From JAHOYW01 sp963664605 (GTDB taxonomy: Bacteria > Verrucomicrobiota > Lentisphaeria > Victivallales > Victivallaceae): 64,000 nucleotides of DNA. This document shows positions 36,474 through 45,342 of the stretch, piece by piece (within the stretch, counting starts at the first letter, position 1; every line of letters starts with the position of its first letter). A program made the translations under genes and the position numbers. The stretch is from the NCBI GenBank assembly GCA_963664605.1, contig OY761536.1, positions 2,356,001 through 2,420,000 of the forward strand, given 5' to 3'. The notes under the pieces are model-generated. The model did not search any database. It had not been told where the DNA came from and saw nothing but the letters and a program-made list of their open reading frames with translations.

Positions 36474-37421
36474 ATGTCTGTAAAAAGGTTTTTAGTTTTT
36501 TGTCTTGCCATGTTGTTTCTCGCCGGTTGTAAAGATGATTCGAAAGTTGTCAAGAAAACAGATGAAAATAAAAAGATTATTATTTATACCAGTATCCAGC
36601 CTATAGCTTTTATCACTTCCAAGATAGCTGGAAGATATGCGGATGTCAGGGCGCTGATCCCTAAAGGCAAAAGCCCGCATTCCTTTACTTTACTGCCCAG
36701 CGATCTGAGCGCTATGTCAAAGGCTAGATTCTTTTTTTCCATCCGCTTGCCTTTTGAAGAATTCAAACTTGAAAAAGCTTTTAAAGACTCTAAAACCGAA
36801 TGGGTTGATATCAGTAAAGGTGTCAAATTTCAATGTATTGATGGAGAAGATGATCACCATCATGGGCATGCGCATGATGCTCATAAAGACGCTTCCGAAC
36901 TGATGGACCCTCATATCTGGCTCAACCCTGAAAACGATTTAATCTTAGCGCGTAATGTCTGTGACATCCTGCGCAAAGAAATGCCGGAACATGCCGATTA
37001 TTTTGAACTTAATTTTAAAAATTTTGTCCGTGTGCTTATTGCCTTGGACAAGAAACTTAAAAAAATGCTTAAACCGTTTAAGGGGGAAATCTTTCTGGTA
37101 TATCACCCCGCTTTCGGATATTTTGCCAGTCGTTACGGGTTGCGCCAGGAGGCGATTGAACTGGGTGGAAAGAGCCCGACCGCAAAACATCTTCAGGCGG
37201 TCATAGCTTTGGCGAAAAAGAAAAAAGTCCGTATTGTTTTTGTTCAACCTGAATTCAACCGCAAAGCGGCGAAACTGATTGCTTCGGCAATTAACGGCTC
37301 AGTTATTAAACTTAATCCGCTGGCTTATAATCTTATTGATAATTATATGATGTTTGCCAGTGAGATTCATACAGCTATGAAACGAGAGGAAAACAAAAGC
37401 AAGGCCAATGAAAAAAAATAA
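36474..37421 (+). CDS. znuA: Zinc-type ABC transporter substrate-binding lipoprotein
   Basis: 315 residues. Lipoprotein signal MSVKRFLVFCLAMLFLAGC, lipobox Cys19. The family's fold is seen in IIYTSIQPIAFITSKIAG, IPKGKSPHSFTLLPSDL (first metal His), a His-rich loop (DDHHHGHAHDAHKD, ~124-137), MDPHIWLNPEN (second ligand) and VYHPAFGYFASRYGL (third). The His-rich loop is usual in Zn rather than Mn binders. The stop overlaps the ATPase start by 14 bases, so the transporter genes form one operon. I saw no clear Zur box. Confidence 0.88.
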   Translation: MSVKRFLVFCLAMLFLAGCKDDSKVVKKTDENKKIIIYTSIQPIAFITSKIAGRYADVRALIPKGKSPHSFTLLPSDLSAMSKARFFFSIRLPFEEFKLEKAFKDSKTEWVDISKGVKFQCIDGEDDHHHGHAHDAHKDASELMDPHIWLNPENDLILARNVCDILRKEMPEHADYFELNFKNFVRVLIALDKKLKKMLKPFKGEIFLVYHPAFGYFASRYGLRQEAIELGGKSPTAKHLQAVIALAKKKKVRIVFVQPEFNRKAAKLIASAINGSVIKLNPLAYNLIDNYMMFASEIHTAMKREENKSKANEKK

Positions 37422-38181
37422 TATCATTGAAATAAAAGATCTTGATTTTGCTTATGAGAACAATATTCCAGTTCTTGAGAATGTCAATCTGACTTTCAAT
37501 GAACTTGAATCGGCTTGTATTGTCGGGCCGAACGGCGGCGGCAAGAGCACCTTGCTTTTTCTGCTGCTTGGCCTGCTAAAACCTTCTCGCGGAAGTATAA
37601 AGATTTTTGGGAAGTCACCAATTGAAGCACGAGTTGATATTGGTTATATGCCGCAGTACATACACCTTGATACGGAATTTCCAATCTGCGTTTCAGAAGT
37701 TGTTTTAATGGGACGTTTGCATAATGGGCATTGGGGACGTTATTCAAAAGATGACCGGGAAGTTGCTATGGAGGCAATGTGTGAAATGTCAGTAGAGCAT
37801 TTATCCAAGCGTTTATTTTCCGAGCTTTCCGGAGGCCAGCGTCAAAGGGTGCTTATAGCCCGTGCATTGACTTGTAACCCGAAGCTTCTCCTGCTTGATG
37901 AACCGACTGCTAATATTGACCCGGGAATGCAGGAGCAATTTTACGAAACCTTGTACACTTTAAATAAACGCATGTCTATTCTGACAGTATCCCATGATCT
38001 TGGCTTTGTTTCGGATAAGATAGACAGCGTTATTTGTGTAAACAGAACGGTTCAGGTGCATCCGACCAATTCTCTTGACGGCAATATGATTACGGATATG
38101 TACGGTTATGACGTTAATTTGATCCGGCATGACTACCGCTGCGACCATGACCATAAACGGGGAGGGTGCGCTCATGCTTGA
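37408..38181 (+). CDS. znuC: Zinc-type ABC transporter ATP-binding protein
   Basis: 257 residues. Walker A VGPNGGGKSTLL (~38-49), Q-loop at GYMPQY, signature FSELSGGQRQRVLIARAL (~142-159), Walker B KLLLLDEPTANID, switch His in LTVSHDLGF. A His/Cys-rich end (HDYRCDHDHKRGGCAHA) may bind metal. It energises the uptake of the ion delivered by the lipoprotein encoded upstream. It overlaps both the lipoprotein gene and the permease gene. Confidence 0.92.
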   Translation: MKKNNIIEIKDLDFAYENNIPVLENVNLTFNELESACIVGPNGGGKSTLLFLLLGLLKPSRGSIKIFGKSPIEARVDIGYMPQYIHLDTEFPICVSEVVLMGRLHNGHWGRYSKDDREVAMEAMCEMSVEHLSKRLFSELSGGQRQRVLIARALTCNPKLLLLDEPTANIDPGMQEQFYETLYTLNKRMSILTVSHDLGFVSDKIDSVICVNRTVQVHPTNSLDGNMITDMYGYDVNLIRHDYRCDHDHKRGGCAHA

Positions 38182-39025
38182 TTTTTGGAATGAACTGTTC
38201 AACAGCAATCTTCCTTTTCTGCGTTACGCTTTTCTTGTTGGCTTGCTTGCCAGCGTTGCTTTCGGAATTATCGGCACTTTTGTGGTGACGCGCCGGATCA
38301 CGTCAATTGCCGGGGCAATAGCCCATTGCGTACTTGGCGGTATCGGAGCGGCGCTTTATTTCAAGGTCAAGTACAATCTGCTCTGGTGTCATCCCGTAAT
38401 GGGGGCTATTGTCGCCGCGATTCTTGCTGCTGTAGTGATAGGGTATGTCAGTATTTACGCCAAACAGCGGGAAGATACTATCATTGGCGCAATCTGGGCT
38501 ATTGGGATGGCTGTGGGACTGTTGTTTATTGCTAAAACTCCAGGGCCAACTCAGTTGGAAGAATATTTATTTGGTAATATTTTATTGATTTCCCAGGAAG
38601 ATATCTACATAACTTTAATTCTGGATATTGTAATCATTGTTCCGGCTATTCTATTGTTTAATAATATACTGGGAGTGTGCTTTGATTCGCGTTTTTCCGA
38701 GTTGCGCGGCGTGCGCGTAAAATTTATTTATTTCACGCTTCTTATAATGACTGCTTTGACTATTGTACTGATGGTCAATGTGGTTGGAATTATCATGGTC
38801 ATAGCAATGCTGACACTTCCTGCGGCGGTTGCCGGGCAATTTACCAGACGTCTGTGGTCAATGATGATAGTTTCTGTTCTCTTGAGTGTGGTTTTTACGA
38901 CTTCCGGCTTGGCTTTGAGCTATAAAATAGAGATGCCGAGCGGCCCTACAATAGTGGTTATAGCCGGTATTTGTTATCTTGGTTCATTGATCTATAAAAA
39001 AATAAAATTATCAAAAGTGGAATAA
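38174..39025 (+). CDS. znuB: Zinc-type ABC transporter permease
   Basis: 283 residues from the ATG at 38174, which overlaps the ATPase stop by eight bases and has GGGGAGGG upstream. An in-frame start at 38129 lies deep in the ATPase gene. About eight or nine hydrophobic helices, with the ABC-3 family features FVVTRRITSIAGAIAHCVLGG, DTIIGAIWAIGMAVG and NVVGIIMVIAMLTLPAAVAG. It forms the membrane channel of the importer. The antiporter gene follows after 32 bases on the same strand. Confidence 0.9.
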   Translation: MLDFWNELFNSNLPFLRYAFLVGLLASVAFGIIGTFVVTRRITSIAGAIAHCVLGGIGAALYFKVKYNLLWCHPVMGAIVAAILAAVVIGYVSIYAKQREDTIIGAIWAIGMAVGLLFIAKTPGPTQLEEYLFGNILLISQEDIYITLILDIVIIVPAILLFNNILGVCFDSRFSELRGVRVKFIYFTLLIMTALTIVLMVNVVGIIMVIAMLTLPAAVAGQFTRRLWSMMIVSVLLSVVFTTSGLALSYKIEMPSGPTIVVIAGICYLGSLIYKKIKLSKVE

Positions 39026-39057
39026 AAAGCATTTCGTTGTAAAGGGGAGAAAATAAT

Positions 39058-41172
39058 ATGAATTTGAGCCTGCCTGAAATGATTATTGCTTCCGTGCTCC
39101 TGCTTTTTGTGGCTACTCTTTCCTCTGTTGTCTTCAAACGCCTGAAAATACCTTATACTATCGGACTGGTTTTTGTCGGTATTGTTTTCTATAATATTTG
39201 TGATGCGGTCCCGGCGCTTCAGCAGTTCCGGCATTTACGTCTGAATTATGACTTGATAATGTTTGCCCTTCTGCCGAGTTTGATATTTTCAGCGGCGATA
39301 AATATTGATTCCAAACTGCTTTTTAAAAACCTTAACCCGACTTTTCTTTTAGCCGGCCCTGGACTAGTTATCGCTACCCTTATAAGCGGTGGTATCATGT
39401 ATTATTTTACTCCGCTTGACCTGGCTGGCTCTTTATTGTTTGGAGCGCTTATTTCAGCGACTGACCCGGTGGCTGTGATTTCCTTGTTCGAGATTGTTGG
39501 CGCCCCCAAACGGCTTCGTATACTGGTGGACGGAGAAAGCCTTTTCAATGATGCGACCGCGATTGTGATGTATACTTTGATGCACAAAGTTGTACTTGCC
39601 GGAACTGCATTTACTATTTTTACCCTCGGTTATACGATTTATGATTTTGTGTTTATATTTTTCGGCGGCCTGCTTGTCGGAGCGGTAACCGGTTACCTAA
39701 TGGCGCAGATTCTGCTTTTTATAAAAGATGACCCGATGGTGGAGATTGCCTTATCCGCGATAGTTGCTTATACAGCGTTTATCTTTGCCGAGAAAGGCTT
39801 GAAAGTGTCCGGGGTTATGGCCTGTCTGGGGGCAGGAATGGTAATCAGCCATTACAGTTCCAGCCGTTTTACCGCAAAGACCAAAACATATCTTAAAAAT
39901 TTCTGGCAGTTTATTTCCTTTATAGCTAACAGTTATATTTTTATTTTGCTGGGATTTACTGAAAAGTTTTATCTTTTTGGTACGCAGATAACCGAATTTT
40001 CAGTTTTGAAATGTATTATCTGGGGAATTATTGCTATCCAGATATCACGAATGGTAGTGGTTTTCGGTATTTGTCCGTTTATCGGCTTGCGTGATAAAAG
40101 CAAAAAAATAGAGCTGAAATATCAAATACTGATGTTTTGGGGCGGTTTGCGTGGAGCAGTGCCTTTAGCGTTGGTTTTCAGTTTGCCGCCAAACCTGCCG
40201 CATCGTTTACTGATAATCCAGATAACCCTCGGGGTGGTTATCTTCACCCTTTTAGTTCAGGGGATAAGCATTAGCAAAATGTTGAGTTTGTTTAAACTTG
40301 ACCGCGCATCTCTGTTTAAACGTTTTTCAAAAAATCATGCGTTGTTGCTGACGTATAAACATGGGCTGAGAAAACTTAAAAAATTATCCTCGGTCTGGGA
40401 TTTTCCTGAATATGCAGTTAAAACACTTGAAGACAAGTATAATGAAAAGATCGAGTCACAAACGCGCAAACTTAACGATATTGTATTGGATAAGGAAGAG
40501 GAAAGGCATGCTCTCAGCCGTTCGATATGGACACAGGCTTTGCAGATGGAACGTAACTCGCTTAGAGAACTTTTTGAATCCGGATTTATTCATGAAGATA
40601 TTTTCCGAACTCTGGATTTCTGCATGGATCAACAAATGGAATCTATAATCAACAGCAGTGATTTGCCGCCGGAGAATGCTTACGGAACATTCAAGAAAAA
40701 TCCGCTCAGGAAAATAGTGGAAAAATTTAAATACTGGACTTTTGGCAAAAAATATAAAGCGCATCTTTTGAATGAAGAATATCTGTGTTACTGTTCGCTT
40801 GCAATTGGCATTATGGCGGCACGTGAACGACTTTCTGAACTTAAGAATGATGATTTTTTCAGGGACTATCATGAAGGCATTAAAATTTGCGATGATTTTT
40901 ATAAACGCAATATAGACAAATTAATGAAAAAAGTGGAAAAATTTGAAAATGATAATATAGAATTACTTCCAACTATAAGTTTAGCCACTTTGCAGGAAAT
41001 GGTATACTCCAATGAGTTGACGCTTATTGATGAATTGCTGGAAAATATGGAGATATCAGAGGAAATCCATACGGAACTATCAGCACTGTTCAGACGGGAA
41101 ATAATAAAGAACGGCAAAATGATGTACCAGAAAATCTTAGAAAAAGAGATCGAAATAGCTGAAAGAGGGTAA
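39058..41172 (+). CDS. CPA1-family Na+/H+ antiporter
   Basis: 704 residues. AAAGGGGAG precedes the ATG. The first ~420 residues have about 12 helices with the CPA1 core motifs SATDPVAVISLFEIVGAPKR and ILVDGESLFNDATAIVMY (the ion-binding Asp), plus FWGGLRGAVPLALVFSLP. The remaining ~280 residues are soluble, rich in charged helices, and longer than in simple NhaP proteins; I see no clear TrkA or cNMP domain there. It exchanges Na+ or K+ for protons at the inner membrane. It follows the zinc importer on the same transcript direction. Its stop touches the stop of the convergent gene at 41173 with no gap. Confidence 0.87.
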   Translation: MNLSLPEMIIASVLLLFVATLSSVVFKRLKIPYTIGLVFVGIVFYNICDAVPALQQFRHLRLNYDLIMFALLPSLIFSAAINIDSKLLFKNLNPTFLLAGPGLVIATLISGGIMYYFTPLDLAGSLLFGALISATDPVAVISLFEIVGAPKRLRILVDGESLFNDATAIVMYTLMHKVVLAGTAFTIFTLGYTIYDFVFIFFGGLLVGAVTGYLMAQILLFIKDDPMVEIALSAIVAYTAFIFAEKGLKVSGVMACLGAGMVISHYSSSRFTAKTKTYLKNFWQFISFIANSYIFILLGFTEKFYLFGTQITEFSVLKCIIWGIIAIQISRMVVVFGICPFIGLRDKSKKIELKYQILMFWGGLRGAVPLALVFSLPPNLPHRLLIIQITLGVVIFTLLVQGISISKMLSLFKLDRASLFKRFSKNHALLLTYKHGLRKLKKLSSVWDFPEYAVKTLEDKYNEKIESQTRKLNDIVLDKEEERHALSRSIWTQALQMERNSLRELFESGFIHEDIFRTLDFCMDQQMESIINSSDLPPENAYGTFKKNPLRKIVEKFKYWTFGKKYKAHLLNEEYLCYCSLAIGIMAARERLSELKNDDFFRDYHEGIKICDDFYKRNIDKLMKKVEKFENDNIELLPTISLATLQEMVYSNELTLIDELLENMEISEEIHTELSALFRREIIKNGKMMYQKILEKEIEIAERG

Positions 41173-42153
41173 TTATTTCAAGCCTGACAACTCTAATATG
41201 CGTTCGTAACCCCAGTTGTTCCATTCTTCTTTTACGCCAATACCAGACAGGTCGCCGTATTGCTTGAAAATAAGGCATCCTTTAAATGCTTCAAACATAA
41301 GCTCGGCTGCCGCACATATTAATTCCTTGTTTCCGGTCGGCAGTACTTTCTGGATATCTATAGGGGACCATAAAGCGGCATTATATTTATCCAGAATAGA
41401 TTTGAGCCATTTGTAATCATATACGTCCGGCTGGTCAAACTGAAAACAATTAACTCCTGCTTTCAGCAGCGGTTCGATTATTTCATCATTTTTACCGCAT
41501 GAATGCATTATGACTTTCATGCCGAAACTGTGAGCAAAACCAAAAAGTTCAGCATATAGTTCACCAAAATTATCCTGCCACATTGCCGGGCTCATTAACA
41601 AGCCGCTCTGCGTTCCCATATCTTCGCAAAAGAAAATCGCATCAGCTCCAGCTTTGCCCGCTGCTTCTATCTGGATTTTGAATACTTCGGCGACAAGTTC
41701 GTGGAGTCGTTTTACTTCTTCAGGATAAAGCGCCAGATCCATAAGGTATATTTCCATTTTGCGTAAATAACGAGATGAAGCAAATATCCAGCCGGAAAGT
41801 CCAGCCATTTTAAATTTACCGGGTTGTTTCTCAAAACCTTCGCGGTAAATGGCTGTACATTTTTCAAGCACAAAAGCAGGCGGCTGCCATTTATCCAGGT
41901 CGCTCCATTCTTTTATCGCTGGTTCAATTATCTCGCCCGCGGCACAGCCGTCTTTCATCCGGCTCCATAGATTTCCCCATATGTCATTGTAATATTCAAC
42001 TTCTCCTTCTATCCATCTTTTGGGCTTATATTCGGGAGGAAGTCCGGGACCGCTTCCAACTGCATCATTCAGCATTCCTTCTCCAAAAGTTATTCCAGGA
42101 CGTGGAGCGTTATTTCGTTCAAGATTTGCTGTAAATATTTCGCGTGAAGTCAT
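41173..42153 (-). CDS. Uroporphyrinogen decarboxylase-family protein
   Basis: 326 residues. The URO-D fold is suggested by the order of MAGLSGWIFASSRYLRKMEIYLMDL, DAIFFCEDMGTQSGLLMSPAMWQDNF, MKVIMHSCGKNDEIIEPLLKAGVNCFQFDQPDVYD. The HSCG segment is typical of the URO-D/corrinoid-methyltransferase (MtaA/CmuC-like) branch, where Cys/His can bind zinc. It is therefore more likely a methyltransferase-like or sugar-linked enzyme than haem biosynthesis. Lentisphaerota have many such paralogues, often beside AraC regulators, as here (divergent gene at 42262). Confidence 0.82.
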   Translation of the reverse strand: MTSREIFTANLERNNAPRPGITFGEGMLNDAVGSGPGLPPEYKPKRWIEGEVEYYNDIWGNLWSRMKDGCAAGEIIEPAIKEWSDLDKWQPPAFVLEKCTAIYREGFEKQPGKFKMAGLSGWIFASSRYLRKMEIYLMDLALYPEEVKRLHELVAEVFKIQIEAAGKAGADAIFFCEDMGTQSGLLMSPAMWQDNFGELYAELFGFAHSFGMKVIMHSCGKNDEIIEPLLKAGVNCFQFDQPDVYDYKWLKSILDKYNAALWSPIDIQKVLPTGNKELICAAAELMFEAFKGCLIFKQYGDLSGIGVKEEWNNWGYERILELSGLK

Positions 42154-42261
42154 AGTTGTACCTGTGTTGATAAAATATTATTTTGTGTTATATTAATATA
42201 TTATAAATGTATTTTATGTATTTTAAAATGTTAAAAATTGATATATATTTGTATAATATTG

Positions 42262-43191
42262 ATGAAAAATATAATGACAAGTTATTTTCCGGAAGCTCCG
42301 CCGGAACGATCCCATCCACAGCTTTTAGCTGTTGAGTATCATGAGAAACTGTATAAACTGCGGGTGGAAACTTTCCATCTTTATCAGGGAGTATCTACAG
42401 TTAGTGCCCAGAACCCGTCCGAGCATTCTCATGATGTCTTTCATATTGTTTTCTACAGGGCAGGGGACAATTCATTTAAACTTAATGGTGAGCCTGTTCA
42501 GTCCCATCCCGGAATTTTAGTGCTCGTGCCGCCTGGGGTTCCACACTGTTTTACTCCTATGCAGCCTGGAGAATCAGTTTACCATGAAATTACTTTCAGC
42601 CTTGTATACCAGGAACAGAAATTAACGCTTCCATTTGCCGGGTTATTCAGCAAATACTATGGTTGTGAGGTTAAATTCGAAGAGATGCTAATAAACCTTA
42701 CTGCTTCTTTAGAAGCAGAGATCGAGGATATTTATTTTGATTTGAATAAGGATCTTTCAAAATATGATTCAACAAATTGTTTTCCTGTATACCAGCATTT
42801 GGGAGATATGTTTGACCTGCTGTTTGAAAATATATTTTTGCCCAAAGCGAGCGAAACAACGAAATTGTATGCAGAATATAGGCTGCATGAAGTTAGAACC
42901 CTTATTGAGCAAAAACTGCACGAAAAAGTATATTTGAAAGATTTAGCTAAGGCAGCTGGTATGTCACCAGAGCATTTCTGCCGGGAGTTTAAGAAAGTAT
43001 ATGGCGAACCGCCATTGGAAATGCGCAACCGTTTACGGATAAATGCAGCCATTAAGTTGATTCAATACTCTGACCGTCCAATCAAACAAATATCTGAAGA
43101 ACTTGGATATTCAGATATATATCATTTTTCCAAAGCATTCAAAAAACAAACAAAACTCCCTCCAGGAAAATTCAGGAATAAATATCTATAA
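42262..43191 (+). CDS. AraC-family transcriptional regulator
   Basis: 309 residues from the ATG at 42262; ATG 42274 is an equally possible start because no clear ribosome site precedes either. A TATAAT at 42252-42257 lies just upstream, so the mRNA may have almost no leader. The N-terminal cupin domain shows HSHDVFHIVFYRAGDNSFKL and VLVPPGVPHCFTPMQPGE. The C-terminal double HTH shows LKDLAKAAGMSPEHFCREFKK and IKQISEELGYSDIYHFSKAFKK, ending LPPGKFRNKY. It is divergent from the URO-D-family gene, its likely target. Confidence 0.88.
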   Translation: MKNIMTSYFPEAPPERSHPQLLAVEYHEKLYKLRVETFHLYQGVSTVSAQNPSEHSHDVFHIVFYRAGDNSFKLNGEPVQSHPGILVLVPPGVPHCFTPMQPGESVYHEITFSLVYQEQKLTLPFAGLFSKYYGCEVKFEEMLINLTASLEAEIEDIYFDLNKDLSKYDSTNCFPVYQHLGDMFDLLFENIFLPKASETTKLYAEYRLHEVRTLIEQKLHEKVYLKDLAKAAGMSPEHFCREFKKVYGEPPLEMRNRLRINAAIKLIQYSDRPIKQISEELGYSDIYHFSKAFKKQTKLPPGKFRNKYL

Positions 43192-43197
43192 TTATAT

Positions 43198-43238
43198 TTG
43201 ACTTTTACTATTTTTGTAATATAATGAACAATGTTCAT
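43198..43238 (+). promoter_or_regulatory. Promoter and operator of the TetR gene at 43259
   Basis: A sigma-70 type promoter TTGACT (43198-43203), 16-base spacer, TATAAT (43220-43225). A perfect 15-base palindrome, ATGAACA-A-TGTTCAT (43224-43238), overlaps the end of the -10 box. This is where a TetR repressor would block its own transcription. The same core palindrome occurs again behind the gene at 43896-43910. Confidence 0.75.
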
Positions 43239-43258
43239 AAAAGTAACAGGGAGAGTGT

Positions 43259-43879
43259 ATGGCTATTCAGGCACGACTTAAAAACGAAAAAGAAGACCGC
43301 AAAAGACTGATTTTGAATAATGCCCTTATCTTGTTCAGGGAGAATGGCTTGAATGGAACGACTATTCGCCAGGTAGCCAAAGTCAGCGATCTTGCGGTGG
43401 GTACCATTTATCTTTACTTTCCTGATAAAACTCAAATATTTTGTGCTCTGCTGATTGAAGGATATGATTTGCTTATTGAACATTTAAAGAAAACTCCACA
43501 TGCATATTCCGCTATGGAGAATATCGAAAATGGTATTGATATATACTTTGCTTTTGCTTTTGCCAATCCTGAATATTTCAGCCTGATTTTTTACACAGTG
43601 CAAAGCAGAGGGCAGGGGGTGCTGGAATTGGCGGATACGAACAGTGTTACATATAAAGCAATAAAACAACGCAAAGATAAATGCCTGGCTTTAGTTATGG
43701 ATTATATAAAGGGGGTGCGCTCTGATCTTTCACGAAAAGAACTGGAGAGAACCGCTGAAGCAACTTGGAGCATGCTTGCCGGGGTAATCTTGTTTTTCGG
43801 CAAGGATGATAAAAAGCGCTTTAATAGTATTTCCTGGCAAGCTAAAAAGATGATCTTGAATTCCCTACTTAGTTTATAA
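43259..43879 (+). CDS. TetR-family transcriptional regulator
   Basis: 206 residues. GGGAGAG precedes the ATG. The N-terminal DNA-binding domain is clear: KRLILNNALILFRENGLNGTTIRQVAKVSDLAVGTIYLYFPDKTQIF, given here as overlapping family landmarks (helix-turn-helix ~31-50). The C-terminal ligand domain is not assignable to a ligand. It stands alone, flanked on both sides by the same palindrome, so it most likely represses itself. No transporter or enzyme gene is oriented to be its obvious target. Confidence 0.88.
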   Translation: MAIQARLKNEKEDRKRLILNNALILFRENGLNGTTIRQVAKVSDLAVGTIYLYFPDKTQIFCALLIEGYDLLIEHLKKTPHAYSAMENIENGIDIYFAFAFANPEYFSLIFYTVQSRGQGVLELADTNSVTYKAIKQRKDKCLALVMDYIKGVRSDLSRKELERTAEATWSMLAGVILFFGKDDKKRFNSISWQAKKMILNSLLSL

Positions 43880-43892
43880 TTTTTTTTGTCTG

Positions 43893-43913
43893 CAAATGAA
43901 CATTGTTCATTTG
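43893..43913. promoter_or_regulatory. Second palindrome, probable TetR operator
   Basis: A perfect 21-base palindrome CAAATGAACA-T-TGTTCATTTG just behind the TetR gene. Its core ATGAACA/TGTTCAT equals the operator in the TetR promoter. A TATAAT (43931-43936) follows, but no plus-strand gene lies between it and the convergent gene ending at 44008. It could act as operator for an unseen small transcript, an auxiliary repressor site, or part of a terminator. Confidence 0.6.
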
Positions 43914-44007
43914 TTGTAACACAAGATATATATAATAAAATGTTCCAACGGCTATACTGGGGAACACGAATATAAGTTAAAGGATTGACAAGTTGAACAA
44001 CTAGATA

Positions 44008-45342
44008 TTATTTCTTTTTCTTAGCTTTTTTTGCGGAAACTTTTTTGTCTATCTGCTGAAATTCCTTTTCCAAAGCCGCTTGTTCCGATTCCTTCCTTGC
44101 TTGCTTTACAGTAACATAATACACATTTTCTGAACGACAGTAAGGACATTTCTTTATTATACGATTGTTGGACAATGTATTAACAATTTTTACTTTCTTC
44201 CCTGTCCATTTTTCCATCCTTTTGGCATCTCTTATTATTTTATTTTTTACTTCACGCTTGCTTTTGACTTCGTCATAGACAAAACTTTTACCACAAGCTT
44301 TACAGCGGTAGGCTAAGCCGACATGACTGGAGCATTTGGAGCATGTCCCTTTGTTTACATTTTCAAATTTACGAATCTCATTAAGGCCGCACTTGGTACA
44401 TATAACATTATATGGACATTTACTTGTTTCGCTTGGAGGAGTATAAGTAACATAATTCCAGGTAATCAATATAATTATTGCGGAAATTGAAAAGGCGGCG
44501 AAAATAATAAAAGTTTTTGATGGACGCCGTCTTTCTCCATATGTATTTATCAGATATTCGATAAGAAGAACAAATAGTGCAAAGATAAAATATTTTTCAG
44601 CCTTTCTATGAAAATAATTTTTGATTTTCTGTATAGTTGGCGGATCTTCAGTAATAATAATTTTTGGGCCGAGATATGCCTCTTTGTCCAGGGAAGGGGA
44701 ACTTTTTTCTTCTTTTTTATCCGGCTCCGGCTGCGAAGTATTATAAATCACCTGTGACTTGAATTTCTTTTCGTGAGTCTTTTTGGGTGGTTTGGCATCG
44801 GGATCAACAGGCGGTTTCCCGACGACAATTATATTTGTCACAGTTGCTTCATGCGTAATAAAAGAATTATCCAGCTTTATTGGTGTTATTTTTTCCAGTA
44901 TAGATTTTGCGGATTTTTCCGGAACATTATTTTTCTTGCCGCATTTATGACATGTAACCTCTTTGCCGGCAAGTTCCTCTGGCTTCCATAGTTTCTGTCC
45001 GCAATGCTTGCATGAAAAGATTATTGAAGGTTTTACTTCCGGCTCTGTTTGCGATTCCCTTGGTATGAATAAATCGTTCTGGCAGGTGTCGCATGCACTT
45101 CTCTTGCCTCCAAGATTATGCGGCAGACGGTATTTTTGCCCACAGTAAGAGCACCAGAAAAGAATATTTTCTCCTGTTTCATGATATATTTTTACCGGAG
45201 AATTTTTATCCTTTTTACTTGGCGGCGCAGAAGTTGTTTGCTCTGGAGCTGGTTTAGCAGGAGAAACCGCAGGCAGGCTTTTCTGCTTGGAGGAAGATAC
45301 TTCTACCGGTGCAGAAGTTGTTCCAGGTGGAACTTTTTTTTT
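44008..45342 (-). CDS. Zinc-ribbon repeat protein, C-terminal part in the -1 frame
   Basis: This frame is open from a TAA at 45343-45345 (the A11 run) down to the stop at 44008. It has no ATG, GTG or TTG before the GTG at 44841, so it is not an independent full gene. It continues the zinc-ribbon repeat of the upstream gene: a fourth FWCSYCGQKYRLP...CDTCQ...SQTEP...FSCKHCGQK...CHKCGKKN.VPEKS unit. Then come two hydrophobic helices (YFIFALFVLLIEYLI, FIIFAAFSISAIIILITW), another Cys4 region (CTKCG, CSKCS, CKACG, CPYCRSEN) and a Lys-rich end. Joined to the upstream part by a -1 shift the product would have about 816 residues. Otherwise it is a disrupted gene. Confidence 0.7.
   Translation of the reverse strand, partial: KKKVPPGTTSAPVEVSSSKQKSLPAVSPAKPAPEQTTSAPPSKKDKNSPVKIYHETGENILFWCSYCGQKYRLPHNLGGKRSACDTCQNDLFIPRESQTEPEVKPSIIFSCKHCGQKLWKPEELAGKEVTCHKCGKKNNVPEKSAKSILEKITPIKLDNSFITHEATVTNIIVVGKPPVDPDAKPPKKTHEKKFKSQVIYNTSQPEPDKKEEKSSPSLDKEAYLGPKIIITEDPPTIQKIKNYFHRKAEKYFIFALFVLLIEYLINTYGERRRPSKTFIIFAAFSISAIIILITWNYVTYTPPSETSKCPYNVICTKCGLNEIRKFENVNKGTCSKCSSHVGLAYRCKACGKSFVYDEVKSKREVKNKIIRDAKRMEKWTGKKVKIVNTLSNNRIIKKCPYCRSENVYYVTVKQARKESEQAALEKEFQQIDKKVSAKKAKKKK

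Noticed and set aside
44008..44841. The frame starting at GTG 44841 as a separate gene.
   Set aside because: The same frame is open and conserved as zinc-ribbon repeat for another 500 bases upstream, and no ribosome site precedes the GTG.
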